The notes beneath the pieces were generated by a model. It saw only the letters and a list, made by a program, of their open reading frames with translations. It was not told where the DNA came from and did not search any database. Below, piece by piece: positions 39,463 to 51,799 of a stretch of DNA of 63,718 bases; the stretch's first letter is position 1, and every line of letters starts with the position of its first letter. The DNA is taken from positions 1 through 63,718 of the forward strand of contig MU119497.1 in assembly GCA_014904845.1 (NCBI GenBank). The letters run 5' to 3'. The DNA comes from Acephala macrosclerotiorum. Taxonomy: Eukaryota > Ascomycota > Leotiomycetes > Helotiales > Mollisiaceae. Made by a program: the position numbers and the translations under genes.

Positions 39463-40185
39463 AAGAATAAAAACTTTTACAAGTACTTAAAAGCTTTTTA
39501 TTTAGCTATGGATTTAAAAGATAAATTTTCTTTAATACTTTTTTTTTTTTCTTTTTTCATTTATATTCCTTTTTTTAAGTTTTTTTCTTTCTTTTTATTT
39601 TTTATTTTTTTTTTTCTTTTTTTACGGCCTTCGCTAACTTGCAATAAATAAAGCGTTGAGAAATTGTAAGAGTTGAAAGGCAGTGAGAGAGTTGGAAGGC
39701 AGTAAAAAACTGGGAGATTAAAAGAGACTGTGAGACTGTAAAAAGGCGTGGAGGTAAAATGAGAATATAAATCGCATTATATAGTAATAAACTTTGAAAC
39801 TAATGCTTTGACTGTCTACTTAAGTCCGTAAGCTTTAAGTTTGTGCTTTTAATCATACCCCCGTAAGTCTTATACTATAGATCTCCCGCGCTCAGCTCTT
39901 TGGCAAGTGGTCCGAGTTGTGCCTATCTTTGTCAATTGCCCTTTTGAGCAGTCTGTGCGTGTAGGAGAGATGCTCCTACGGGTAGTTTCGTAGTGGTGCA
40001 GGGTCAATGAGAAATTGCTAGTTGCAGTCTGAATTCATGGCGGAGGATATGTGCAAGGAAGCAGTCAGAACCCACGATATAATCTCAGTTTTATTGTTCA
40101 ACATTCTAAAGAGATAGGAAATCCTTTCATTGAGGTGGGCATCAATTATCGTCTGCAATGTGAGCTCGTCGTTTCGAAATTTTAG

Positions 40186-40362
<177 letters not shown>

Positions 40363-41784
40363 TAAGTATTTTGCAAACCGCTCACATTATCTTGCTGATA
40401 TTTACCCAGTGGTGCAGGTTCAGTCGGTGCACAACTCACTACGTATGGTGGCCGAGATGATGGACTGTTTAGAGTGGCGATAGCTCAAGGTGGATCTTCA
40501 CTCAGATTTAGCCATTGTGAGTGCTCAGCCCCAAATTTCATCATAGGGCAATAGCGTTTTCATCAGATCCATCGTCTTCTGAATATCAGGCGTTCTATGA
40601 CAATATCACCTCTGCAACTGGGTGTGAAAATGCTACTGACACGCTTGACTGCCTACGCGGTGCTCCTTTCGAGGCTCCGAATAACGTTTTCAATTCAAGT
40701 ATTGCACGCTATGTGAGTCAAGTACTTTGCTCTTCTGTAATAGTAGCATCCCTAACACTATACGTAGCCTCAAGCTCCCACCATCAACAACGACTTCATC
40801 GTCCAGTCTCCGACACTTCAGCTCCTCAATGGCCAATTCGTCAAGGTACCACTACTTATTGGGACGAACACTGACGAAGGCACATCTTTCGGACTAAGAG
40901 GAATTGATACGGACTCGGAATTCCTTGCCTACCTCACCAACTTGACCACCGACAACTCCACTCTTTCCGTTTTGCAGGTTCTCTATCCCGACATCCCAGA
41001 AATTAGAATCCCGGAGACTTCCAAAGCGCAACCAGGATCTGATCTTGGGCTCCAATACAAGAGATCTTCCGCTGTGATCGGAGACTCACTCATGCATGCG
41101 CCACGCCGCTTTATGAATCAGATATGGGCGAAGAATAATCTTCTCAGCCACAGCTATCGCTTCAATATCGTACCGAATGATGTATTTTATAGTTCTGGTT
41201 TGAATTATTTCAAAGAGGTGGCATTTGTGTTTGAAAACGTCGATGGTATTGGGTATGCGGAGTTAGCTAGGATAGATCCATTTGCTAACATGTCTTCAGG
41301 TTATAAGGAGTTTGTGGGTTTGATGGCGGGCATGTGGGCGAGCTTTATAACTACGCTTAATCCCAACATTGGTGGAGATATAGTCTTCCACTTAGACTAT
41401 ATCAACTTTGAGTGAAATTGTCGCTAATTATGTCCTTTCCAACTTTAGGTTCTCGCCCTTCCTGGCCTAGGTATGCAAGCTACTCTGGGCAGAACTATGT
41501 TTTCGATGCGAATGTCACGACCTTGGCTTTCGTTGAGGAGGATACTTCCAGAGCGGAGGCCATCAATTACTTTATAAGCAATTTTGTAAAGTTATTTGGT
41601 CGTTGAAGAACAATCCTTCTCCATGCAGTAATTCTTTTCCCTTCTATCTATGTTGACTCATCCTATGCACCCATCTTGTCCAAGAAGTCCAAGTGGTAAT
41701 ATGAAATGCTTCCCCTCACGCCTTTGCCTGCATTCATGAAGTCTCCCTGATTACTTCACATCGCGCTTCCAGTTGCTAAGTTCT

Positions 41785-42111
41785 CTATATTGGCAGGTGA
41801 CCTGAGCCTTCTGCAAGAAGTGATCTTGCCAATTCCTTGCAATAATGAAAACACGACCAAAGAACATCCTCCCCAGAACACATTGCCAAAATAGGGACAA
41901 TAATCTTCTTATAGTACCCAGGTTTACCTTGTTTGAAAGTGCAAGCATTCACTTGATCATGACCTTTCCAAGCTCGAAGAGAATCGATAACCTCATGATT
42001 CTTGACATGGAGATCGGTAAATAGCTCGCCATTTAAGGCATTCCATACTTTCATCATGTGCGACCCGTCTTCTTTCGGTTTGCTCCATTCTCCGGCTAGA
42101 GCTTTGAACAT
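41785..42111 (-). pseudogene. Possible alpha/beta-hydrolase C-terminal fragment
   Basis: The minus-strand open frame contains KVWNALNGELFTDLHVKNHE, SLRAWKGHDQVNA and IIVPILAMCSGEDVLWSCFH. The last resembles the strand-loop bearing the acid residue of an alpha/beta hydrolase (VP.L...G.ED). No N-terminal half with a nucleophile elbow is found upstream. It abuts, on the other strand, a monooxygenase fragment, which suggests rearranged gene pieces. Identity is tentative. Confidence 0.3.
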
Positions 42112-42157
42112 CGTTTGCGTGCTCTTCAGGTGTTGATATATTGATTATAGGGGCGGG

Positions 42158-42867
42158 ATGGCAAAGCTTGACAGCTATCTGAATTTCGACTTGCATAAAC
42201 ACCCGTCAGATGAGCCATTTGCGCTGGAGACAGACACATTTGGTGGCCAGGGCATCTGCGCGATGATGAATGGTGTCAAGTTACACGAGGCAGAAGCCAT
42301 TGCCCCAAGAGTCTTAGCACAGAAGATGTCATTTTGTGGCTTCTTTCAAATGCCTGTAGGAACCCCAGAGATGGTGGCCGACGTTTTCGAAGGCCGGATG
42401 AATAATGCGGACACAGCGTGACCAAAAAAATCAAACTAATCAATTATATAATTGATTAACTTGATTAGATTAGATTAGATTATAATTATCGCTTTTGAAA
42501 AAATCTTGATTGTAATTAATAGTAAAAATTTATATATAAACAATCAAGATTATAATCAACGATTATAATTATAATTAATTAAATTATTATTTTCTTGATT
42601 AGGTTAGAATATAATTATAAGTATATTTTCATAATTAGATTATAATTAGGACCCTATAATCTAATCTAATCTAATCATTTTGTACGCTGTGCGGACATCG
42701 ATGGATTTCAACGAAGCATGTATAAACATTTTTTATTTCCCACTCGTAAGCACGCTGTTAACAATATGAATAGATGTTTCCAACCCAGAATCATACGAAG
42801 ACCTGGCAGAACTCTTAGTTCCTGTTCTTCAGAAACGTGGATTGATGAAAATAATTTGCGCAACGCA
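42158..42867 (+). pseudogene. Luciferase-like FMN monooxygenase (NtaA/SnaA/DszA type), C-terminal fragment
   Basis: The plus-strand frame starts inside the family (MAKLDSYLNFDLHKHPSDEP) and runs to GTPEMVADVFEGRMNNAD at 42412, where a MITE interrupts. It resumes at 42698 with DGFQRSM. After a probable intron comes the family C-terminus ESYEDLAELLVPVLQKRGLM (about 42786-42846). These flavin enzymes oxidise sulfur or nitrogen compounds with a partner reductase. The N-terminal two thirds, including the FMN site, are missing. So the piece is truncated, transposon-hit and out of frame near 42730-42780. Confidence 0.6.
42414..42689. mobile_element. hAT-like MITE, 276 bp, with 8-bp target duplication
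   Basis: Flanked by TGCGGACA at 42406-42413 and 42690-42697. Ends are CAGCGTGACCAAAA (left) and, in complement, CAGCGTACAAAA (right). The interior is nearly pure AT with repeated GATTA/TAATC motifs at both ends (GATTAGATTAGATTA). Taking out the element and one duplicate leaves the monooxygenase frame continuous, which confirms the boundaries. Its termini differ from the 22371 element, so it is a second MITE family. Confidence 0.8.
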
Positions 42868-43085
42868 GCTCGTCCTTAATCGGACGAAATAGTATATTTA
42901 GGGGGTATGTATCGATCGATTGAACTTCTTCAGGTGCCGAATTAGTCAGAACAGCTTCACACAGGTTGTTTCTGTATAACCTCCTAACGGAGCTGCATCT
43001 GTGGTATGCGAAGACCACCACTGCCAGGGCTTAGCAGGCAGTTAAACTCTGGAGTGAGAAGGTGACCTACGTATTCTAACCCCGT

Positions 43086-43607
43086 TCAACTCACTGATAC
43101 ATGCCGTGAAGTGACTTGCGGGGCTAACAACAATTTGAAGCCACAACACCTCGGATGGCAGGGTGGTATGGATCTTTGGTTGGTATTCCTGAAATGTGGT
43201 GACTGTTTCGCACATTGAGAGGTGAGCTTCAGTTCGAATTTCCAACCTAGAGCGTTGAGGTAGAAACGATTGGTGTCGCAAAGGATGCCATGATTGACAG
43301 CCACGATTCTTGTCCTGGAACCTGGAGAAAGTTTGTCAAGCACATTGCTAAATTGGTTATCAAGAAGTCCTACACGCGGCGGACTGAAAGAGTGAAAGAT
43401 AAATATGTTCTCGATAATGTCTGCAATCATAATCTCGTGTTTGACATTGAGAGCTTCACCGGCACTTAGAATTCTCTCTGGCTGGTTTAACTTGAGTAGA
43501 CAGTGCAAATATTGATGTGTCGATTCATCATGTTCTTCAACATAGTCTGGATAGGGATGCGCCGGTTTGGTCTCAGTGTGAGTCATCTTGGTGCCGTTGA
43601 GAGACAT
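43086..43607 (-). CDS. Hypothetical protein
   Basis: Minus-strand frame of 173 codons from MSLNGTKMTHTETKPAHPYP. The first 120 residues look like real protein (ADIIENIFIFHSFSPPRVGL, SRTRIVAVNHGILCDTNRFY, LNALGWKFE). The tail becomes Arg/His/Ser rich and may be intron or out of frame. I do not recognise the family. It could be an N-terminal exon of a larger decayed gene extending toward 42815. Confidence 0.3.
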   Translation of the reverse strand: MSLNGTKMTHTETKPAHPYPDYVEEHDESTHQYLHCLLKLNQPERILSAGEALNVKHEIMIADIIENIFIFHSFSPPRVGLLDNQFSNVLDKLSPGSRTRIVAVNHGILCDTNRFYLNALGWKFELKLTSQCAKQSPHFRNTNQRSIPPCHPRCCGFKLLLAPQVTSRHVSVS

Positions 43608-44052
43608 GATTGATTGGGAAACAAAAAGAGACGTACGAGGCAGATTTAAAGGATTAGACAGAAATGAAAGTAGAGTGAGAAAGTTTAGGGACTTAAGAGC
43701 GCCTGAGGCAGGTCATTCTGTACTGTTGTGCACCTTAACAACGGCTACCTACCGTGGGCAGAGTCCGAATAGACTCGATGTTGAGGCTGCAATGTAGTAC
43801 AAGGTCCACAGGACGGTAGCAAGCAAACACGGAAGAGCGCTTGCGTGACAGCACGTGCCCATGGAAGACCGCCTTCAAACATAGGCTAGTGAACCTAGGC
43901 ATGATCAGTTCACACTGAACCCGAAACTAAAAACGAGCCGAACGAGGCCACAATCAATAATACTGAGAGAGGTTAGAATATTTAGGAAGATTCGAGGGGA
44001 TAATACCAGTCAGATGATCCGTGTGTTAATCAATCAGCCGCCACAGCCTGCT

Positions 44053-44758
44053 TTACAGGCTCTCCGAAACAGCCTTGATCAAGTCAATTGTGATATCTCG
44101 TCCCCTAATGATCTCCTCTGCTCCCTCTAGTTTCGGGACATGCAAAAACAACACCCTCCTCTTTCCCTGCGATCCATCCCTTTTCCAGTAATACTCTAAG
44201 CTGGCGTAGTACACAAATCCACAAACATAACATCCCACATCATCACTCGCTCTCAACTCAGACATCTTATTCTTGGTCTTTCCCTTTCCCGCCCCAGAGT
44301 AGACATGTGACTTCCACTTTCCGACTATCTCCTCGATATCAAAACTCGAGTCCAACCTCGCCGGACTCTTTCCCCACTTCTCCTTCGTCTCAGCCCTAGT
44401 AAACACCTTCCTCGCTTCATCTGGGAACTGATGATATCCATCTCTCTCAGCACCTTTTTCGATCGCGAAATAGTCCCTGTCGACTGCGAGACCGATGTGG
44501 ATCACGACATCTGGGTTCTCCTTTTCTAGCAATTTAGGAATTTCGAGGAGGGAGTGATAGATAGCCTTGAGGGGTTGAGGCTCAGTGATTATGCGCGCAC
44601 CGTTGATCGTTTCGGGAAGGTGGGAGGCGATTTCCCATGACGGGTTGGTCTTGATGTCCAGGAATTCCTGGTGGCATGTCAGAGGTGCGGGGTAGCGGGG
44701 TAATTGCACGAACACCAAACCCTGTGACCAAAACCGTTGGCTCTGAGTTTGAACCCAT
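44053..44758 (-). CDS. Pyroglutamyl-peptidase I (peptidase family C15)
   Basis: Two exons: 44758-44714 and 44667-44053, intron 46 nt, GT-AG; 219 aa. Exon 1 encodes MGSNSEPTVLVTGFG, the family's first strand. Exon 2 continues with NPSWEIASHLPE, then HIGLAVDRDYFAIEK, the catalytic-Cys region DDVGCYVCGFVYYASLEYYW and the catalytic-His region RVLFLHVP. The longer unspliced frame from 44904 gives a non-conserved N-terminus and was rejected. It removes N-terminal pyroglutamate from peptides in the cytosol. No lesion. Confidence 0.85.
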
Positions 44759-45196
44759 TTCTTTTGACTGAGAAAGTTGTCCTTTCCCTTTGGATGTTGT
44801 TTATGGAGGAAGGTTCGATTGAGACGAGATTCCGAACTCAACTCAAGCTGAGTCATGCCGAGATTTGGCACTAATGTAACCGAGGTGTCCCCCTTACTCC
44901 CCAAAACCGGCTCACTTCGAACAACTCAACTATCGTGATGAATTGTGAAGTTTCGCAGTCTGTGAGAGTTAGTGTTGTTTCGATGGGATTCTCATGGTGT
45001 ATAGTTGTTGAAGATCAACATAAGCTGGCCGTAAGGAGCAAAGTTTCGTTCACCCGCCTTGTACGTAAAATCTGCTTGTGAGAACGAAAACACATTTCTT
45101 GAAAATTCTGGACGACCAAGACGATAATCAAGTATCCAAAAACTGTCCTTGCCAAAGGCCACTGTCACGCTTGCAGAAAAGCAAGACTCCTGCACT

Positions 45197-45665
45197 ATGC
45201 CACCCAATACAAAAATCTGGTTCGCAAAAGCCAAACCCGTCACCAACATCGACTCCTTAGAGTTCGGAAACATCTGGCGTACCGTCCTCAACTTCTGCAG
45301 TGAACAGTCCAGCGGCAAATCAGCAAGACACACCCTCTGGCAAGACAACAAAGATCCCAAACATCTTCATCTTCATCTCCGTCTACCCAAGTCAAGAAAG
45401 CACCAATGCCGCTAACTCGCTTTATCTCAAGACCCTTGGTCTTCAACTCATGAAGCTTGTTTCAAACGGCGGGATTATTCAGCTTGGGAGAGATGTGAAG
45501 ACGCTACTGATTGGGGATGAGGTTGTGGCTGTGGGGTTGTATCCTGGGAATGAGGATGTTGTCTTCTCTGACCCAGAGCTTGAGGAATGCGTGGCCAAAA
45601 TTCAGAATCTGATGGGAAAAAAAAGGGAGGAAATGGCGAAAGTTGCGACTGAATTAGATGAGTGA
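45197..45665 (+). CDS. Hypothetical protein, structure uncertain
   Basis: The start MPPNTKIWFAKAKPVTNID lies in one frame; the rest, from about 45300, is in the next (NSLYLKTLGLQLMKLVSNGG, IGDEVVAVGLYPGNEDVVFS, acidic-basic helical end KKREEMAKVATELDE). The join falls near 45290-45350, where I find no intron of normal size, so either a short frameshift or an unplaced splice is involved. The C-terminal 120 residues have good coding character. No family recognised. Confidence 0.35.
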
Positions 45666-46179
45666 CCTGTCATAATGATGGTTAAGAAACAACCAGTCGT
45701 GAATCCAAACGAGAAGAAGGCGTTCGTCATGGTCAGCGGGTAGAAGGGTTTGGAGGACTGTAAGTAGGGAGTCATGACGACTCTCTGTGAGAAGCATCTA
45801 CCTCGGGACTTAAGGTCTTACGGAAAGATATGGGACGAATGGGTTTACTGACATCACATCTGCTCGCTGTGTAAGAGGTACTTTCTGTATCAAGCACGTG
45901 ACTAGCTGCGTGACTTTTACTTCCTGTCTCGCTCTCAAACACAAGTTTACATTTGATTCTGATGTTACTTCTCGTTCAAAAAAAACACATACCTACAATA
46001 AAATCGTTGTGTAATATGCTCACTCTGAAAGCAGTACCTGATAGCATCAGCCACACTTCTGAATGTCTTCCCGCTACCTCGAACTTTTCTTTTTCAACAA
46101 TCAACAACACCAAAGCGAAACTCTGGACATCAAAATTCTTTTCCAGCCTCGCGGTTGAGCAAATCTAACAGCATCAAAC

Positions 46180-46966
46180 ATGTTTCATATTTCTCCTTTG
46201 TTTATTTTGTCTTCAGAATCTGGTGTGCGTCTCAAAAGCACAGGTTTACCTAGCCATCGTTGAGTTCGATGTTGTTTTTCCTCGCAAAGACACCTACGCG
46301 CCGGTCTCCTTAATACCAATCGTCTTTACTTTCCAGAACCCTTGGGCTTCACTTCTCATCGCTATCGGTTTAACTCTCGTCAGATACGAGGACCGGAAAC
46401 TCGGGCTCAATGCGCTCTCCATCGACCTCAAAGATCAACTTTTCCAGCGACCCATACTCGAACATCAGTAATGCCAATGAACCCTATTTGGTCGAATACA
46501 CCACTACCTTTCTCAACACCAAAGGCACCTACGTCTTCATCTGTGACCTCACCACGGGGAACTGTTCGGCTGGGGAATGCGAGCCTAAAATCGACACGCA
46601 CATCAGCAACCTCACCAGGACCGTCTTACCATCAAAAAAGGAGCCCAGCAACCCAATCTCGTCAGCGTCTCGGATCAGTGCCCTGGGCATAGTCTCGCCT
46701 TCAACGTGACGGGAACATTGGACATTCCCAGCACATTTTCTGGTGAATACTATGGCCTCAGTACGTGCCCAATGCTTGCAAATTCGCCCTCGCCGCCTCC
46801 GAATCCTTGCGTGGTGCAGATCGACAGTGCTTTGGCCTCGAGAATTTCAGCTAGCATGTCTGCTACGGCGTGCGGCTGGGCGGTTGGACCTGCCAGTATT
46901 GCCTCGAGTGTTTGTAATCATACATATCCGACGGCAACGGCGAAGACCAGCTCATCAGTTCGGTGA
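46180..46966 (+). pseudogene. DUF7136 secreted protein, three indels and one stop
   Basis: The start MFHISPLFILSSE is signal-like. VEFDVVFPRKDTYAPVSLIP, typical of fungal DUF7136 proteins, follows in the next frame. Then come YLVEYTTTFLN, FICDLTTGNCSAGEC and, in a third frame, LDIPSTFSGEYYGLSTCPML and CVVQIDSALASRIS, ending at 46966. Frame changes fall near 46256 (extra C), 46340 (extra T in CCTTGGG) and 46628-46633 (A run, one short), and a TAA lies at about 46372-46374. Net length fits 261 aa, so no exon is missing. The family is secreted and of unknown function. Confidence 0.7.
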
Positions 46967-49394
46967 ACTGGAGGAGTTTAGAGTTGGATAAGCAAGCATT
47001 TCGCTTCGAAATACTATACGGGGTCTGCATTAGGTCTTATCGGCTCCTTGTTCTTGGGTGTAAGTTCCATTATGGACTATGCATACGCCGATTCATGAAT
47101 TAAAAGCGCATGATACCATATCCCCAAGGTGGAGAAGTTGCGATGTAGCTGTTTGTGCCTGGACCGGCCTCGATGTATTTAAGAGATCAGAGCGCTGTTA
47201 CAAAAGCACGAAGAAGGGCGATGCTTTTACTTTCAGACTTTCCTTTCCGTGTATGTTATAGTCGAAGAATGTGTCGATAGTCAAAGGTGGATCAAGTTGG
47301 TAGAAATCCAAAGAAACTTGTTCAATTCTCTTTTACATCGATTTCGCGTGTTCTCTACCTATGTCTTGCCCCATCAAATTCGTACTAGGAGTTGCAGTTG
47401 ATCCAAAGACATCCACTCATAATTACGCTGTCGTCTTTAGATTCCAGCTTTGTCAGACTTTGAGCTGAAGGGGCTTGGCAATAGAGACAGTGCTCTCGGA
47501 GGATTGGTGAGCATGCTTCTAAGTGCGATGTCGGCGTTTGGATTCTTGAGCTAGCAAATAGGAGACAGAGAGTCCGACATACCTCTTTGCCACCGATAGC
47601 AATGCATGTGGGAGAGGAAGCGTCGTATATGGGATTTGAGGGTATTTTGCATGCTTAATTGGCATTCGGTGTGATGTTTGGCTTGACGCGACCGCTTCAG
47701 TGAACGGCTTTAAGGCTGGAGCGCTGGAGTATAGCGAGAAGTGCCCCCAACAAACTTGTCACTCGAATGCTCAGGAAAAGAAACCCGGCTTTCCCAGACC
47801 AGTTTCTCAAAGACCAGTAAACAACAGCTCCTCGTTCAGAAGGCTGAGATGTCCTTTCCAGTGGTTGGGGCAAGCATCCACTAAGATCGCCGTACAGCGC
47901 AAGGCTACGGCGAGGTTCGGGGGTGGCTGAGGCTGGAGATCCCCCAAAATAGCAGCGCTTGGACGGCTAAATCGGGTGGGGGTTAGCCTAACCCACTACC
48001 CACAGGGCCTTTTAAATGTTAATTCTATTAATTCTGAGGTGATTGTGGCCGTGTCTTTAAGGGGTGGCTAGACCAATCATCTGTTCGAAATCGCGGTGTT
48101 TTACTATATCTAGTTAAACACTGGTCATTGCTCATTAACATTTGATAGGGCCTGTAGGGAGTACACTTCGGCCGCCGCATCTTTTAACCTTACTGTGCTG
48201 TGCCTTCCTACTGTAACGATGTCGCGAAATGGGTCGATTCGCCCCAGACTAGCGCCGTATTGGACTCGAGCGATGGGACTAGCAGATGCGCTTAGTGACT
48301 TGCAGAGCTGCGCTTCAGATGGGTCGGGACGATATGGCCGGTACGGAGTATTTTTGGGTTGTTGGAGCGGATTGAGAGCCGAAGGTTATTTGTGGCCTTA
48401 TGGCTTTCTGACAACACACTTCTTCCCCACAACACGACGTCCCGGGACGATGCTTGGGCCATGACGGAGGATTTCTCCACGAGACCCGGGACCTCCCCTC
48501 CATTGGAGGAGAACACGGTGGATGCTAGAAGCTGTGCCTTGATGGTGAGTCGTTCCCGCCCCCGCTGGGTTGATGGCTTGACCCTGAAACAAGCACTGCA
48601 CGCCTTTGGCACAACAAAGCTTGAACGTTCCCGAGCCGACCTCTAAACTGATATCTTTTCCAGGTTTTTGATGAGGCCCATTCGCTATGTTCGAAAGCCA
48701 TTGCAAGCACACCGAGCTGAGATATATTTCCGTTGCGCATCGGCCGCTGCCATGTCCTCGGTCGGCAACATCAGAAGCATCTCGGGTAACAAGAATATTC
48801 CTCAAATACGGTTACCGATCGTCAGCCTGCAGCATCCCTGGTGAGAACCTGACAAGCAGTTAAATGACAAGGTTCCAACCTCCGTAATTACAGGAACGGA
48901 TAGGTAAGATTTCCTATCCTGGAAAATGAGTTTGAGTGCGGCTATCATCTGCAGCTGAGCATAATGTGCCCGCCACCAAATCTTAGAAGCCTCGCCGCAT
49001 TCGCCTCGCTCACTGTTCTGAGGACCAATGAGATGTTTGCCTTTTCATAACTAGCCCTGTTCACAACTAGTAGTGTCTTACCTACAGTGGTCAGCCCCAG
49101 GAAGGAGATCCTGCCGCTGACCAGGTGAGATAAACTACCCGACATTTTGACAACACAGCCATCTCAAGAAAGCGCATCTCATTGCCGGTTTTGACGAATG
49201 AGATTAGAATCACTCGACATGGGTTGAATAAGCTTAATGTTAAGATTTGGTATATATCTTGGTGACCCACGCCATGGAACTGGACCTCTCATCATCAGCA
49301 TCATTTTCCTCACTTCCTTCACAACCCATTTGTTGTATTTTACGACATTTCTTTGTATTTGTTCTTGCATCGAGGAGTTCCTCGACATTCCATC
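46967..49394. other. Gene-poor stretch, no supported gene
   Basis: I see no known domain on either strand. Overlapping frames at 48195-48805 on both strands are probably chance in GC-richer DNA. A run GGGGGTTAGCCTAACCC at about 47979-47995 is a short palindrome. The last 200 bp should hold the promoter of the S41 peptidase gene. Confidence 0.35.
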
Positions 49395-51799
49395 ATGCGT
49401 GCTGTTTCTACTCTCGTCGCGGCCATTGGCATTTTAGTTGCCTGTGCGGATGCAGCGGCAGTAAGGAGGACGGCATCTCATACACCATCTTCTACAGCAT
49501 CTTCGAAGCCCACAAGCACATCTACCTCCAAGAAGACCGGATGTGCAGCTGTCAGTGCCTCTCTTGCAACACAAAGTAAATCCTCCATCAATCATGTCTT
49601 ATTTGCCAACTAACCTCTCGCAGACACTACTTCTATAGTGAAGGTTTCCGACGCAATGGCATGTTTGGAATCCGTTCCTCTCGATGTCAAAAGATCCAGC
49701 GCCTACGTCGACTTCATCGAGCCATATATACAGTTCCAGAGTACTCTCGCATATCTGAAGAATCCTCCCCTTGGGTGGACGCTCCCAGGTGTTGATGTGT
49801 TGGGCGGTCTTTCCGAGATTCAGGACAATGTCAATTCTGGAAAGTACAAGTCTCAATGGGAGTTTGAGGTGGACCTGTACATGTTGGTCAACGTCTTCCC
49901 GCATGACTTCCACTTCAACTTGCCCTTGCCTTTGCTCTCGGTCTTTAACTTCGCGGAACATGGGGGATCGCTCGTTTCTGTTTCGAAGGATGGATTGAGC
50001 ATTCCACAGCTCTACTTCAAGCGTAAGTGAAACCATGCTATGGGGAGGTCCTAGTTAACAAAGTCCTAGGCGACCTCGACATGGATTATTTAGTTGGGAA
50101 CTTGGATTGGACGCCATCGCCTCTAGTCTCCGTGAACGGTGTTAATGCTGTCGATTATATCAACTACATTGCTCAAACCACGAGCCCCTTCCAGGACCCA
50201 GACGCAATCTTCAATCAAGCCTTCACATCTTTAGCGTTCTCGTACATCCCTCAGGCACGCGGTGGCAACCTATTCCAAATTGGTGGTTACCTCTATGGGT
50301 TTGAGGCAGATTCATACAACTACACCTTCGCAAATGGTACGGTTCGCGAGATTGGCAACCTTGCGGTCACCCAGTTGGACTTCACGGGCATCGAGACAGG
50401 ACAAGACCTGTTCAATCTTGTTGACCTTCCTCCTAGCGAGGTCTCTACGACCGCCGCAGCAGCCACCAGCACAACTGCTACCTCAGTCTCAACGACAGCC
50501 GCCACAACGACCAGCAGCACTGCCGTCACCTCCCTTACTGGCTACCCCTCCCCAGTCGCCATCCATCCAGATGGCTATGTATCTGGATACTTCCTTCCCA
50601 ACAGCACGATTGCTGTCCTTGTGATGCAAAGCTTCGCCGACGCTGCTGAGAGCGATCCCAACGCAGAATTACTCCATCAGGCAACAGTCAAAAAGTTCTT
50701 AGCAGAATGCAAAACAGCAGGCATGACGAAGCTCATCATAGATGTCCAGGCTAACGGTGGCGGATATGTCTTCACCGGGTTTGATGTTTTCAAGCAGTTG
50801 TTCCCAACCCTCGAGCCCTTCGGAGCCAACCGCGTGCGCGCCACTCCGGAAGTCAACTATCTCGGGACACTATTCTCTGCTGCGGGCGTCTACAACGAAA
50901 CCTTCAACACCGTCTATCAATTCCAGTCCTCACTCAATGTCAACGACAAACCATTCACGAGCTGGAACCAGGAGGACCCCCCACAAGAGATCTACGGTGA
51001 TTACTTCACCCAGGAACTTCGATACAACTTCTCCGACATCGTTACCGACAACGTTGGTGGGCTGAATGTCACCGGATACCTGAGCAATGCCAACCCTCCA
51101 CCACAACTCTTCAACAGCGACGATATCGTATTAATCTACGACGGCACATGCGGCTCCACCTGCGCCATCTTCGCCGAACTCATGAAGAGCCAAGGTGGTG
51201 TTCGCAGTGTCGCAGTAGGAGGCCGTCCCCAATACGGACCCATGCAAGGTGTCGGCGGATCGAAGGGAGCAGAAGTCATCACCTACAGCAACGTGGTACA
51301 ACAAGTTGGCTTCGTCCCAGTTGCAATCGACATCTTAAAGTCGAAGGGAGATACGCTTCCCACTGTCCCAGACAGCGAGTTCATCCCAGACACTAGCGAT
51401 TCTCCTCTTGGCGACACCAGCACTTTGGGTTCCGGCGGTCGTATCAATCTCCGAAATAATATGCACATGGGCGACAACTCTTTCACTCCTCTGCAATTCA
51501 TCTACGAAGCTGCGAACTGCAAATTATTCTACACTCCTACCGATCTTTATAATATCTCAGGTCTCTGGGAACGTGTTGCTGATGTTGCGTGGAATAAGGC
51601 GAAGTGTGTTCAGGGAAGTTCGGTGATGAGCGATAATACTTTCCCACCTGGTGCTTATGATACTGTGGCGTTTGGACCGGGGGCTTATAGCACTGTCAAG
51701 CAACTTGCTCAGCCGGGGTTGTTGGCGCAGAGGAATGAGACTTTGAGCAATGCGGCGGTGTTTTTCTTGGGGATGAATTGGGCGATTGCGAAGGAGTGA
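49395..51799 (+). CDS. Secreted S41-family serine peptidase (CPAF/UstP-PhomP1-like)
   Basis: Exons 49395-49575, 49624-50022 and 50070-51799 (introns 48 and 47 nt), 769 aa. Signal peptide MRAVSTLVAAIGILVACADA, then a Ser/Thr linker and a CPAF-like N-terminal region (FIEPYIQFQSTLAYLKNPP, SKYxSQWEFE-like). A Thr/Ala-rich insert at about 320-355 precedes the peptidase core: IAVLVMQSFA, TKLIIDVQANGGG, and the nucleophile segment YDGTCGSTCAIFAE followed by VAVGGRPQYGPMQ. The intact frame has many N-glycosylation sequons. S41 peptidases of this kind occur in the ustiloxin and phomopsin clusters (ustP, phomP1), but the family is common in fungi, so a peptide-processing role here is inference. Confidence 0.85.

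Larger units (their letters stand above)
35674..39982. mobile_element. Outer insertion in the esterase gene, boundaries approximate
   Basis: Everything between the esterase halves is foreign. Near the left edge CCACCCATAGGAGAGATTCT, and near the right edge, in complement, CTACCCGTAGGAGCATCTCT, look like degraded terminal inverted repeats. The left end also has a small palindrome (TAGGAGAGATTCTC..GAGAATCTCTCCTA, 35681-35721). The hAT element 35773-39255 is nested inside. The remaining right part (39264-39980) includes a tandem repeat, poly-T tracts and AT-rich sequence. I see no convincing outer target duplication or coding frame, so the class is unknown. Confidence 0.45.

Noticed and set aside
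44759..44904. Upstream extension of pyroglutamyl peptidase
   Set aside because: An intron at 44713-44668 and the ATG at 44758 restore the VLVTGFG start; the extension is non-conserved.
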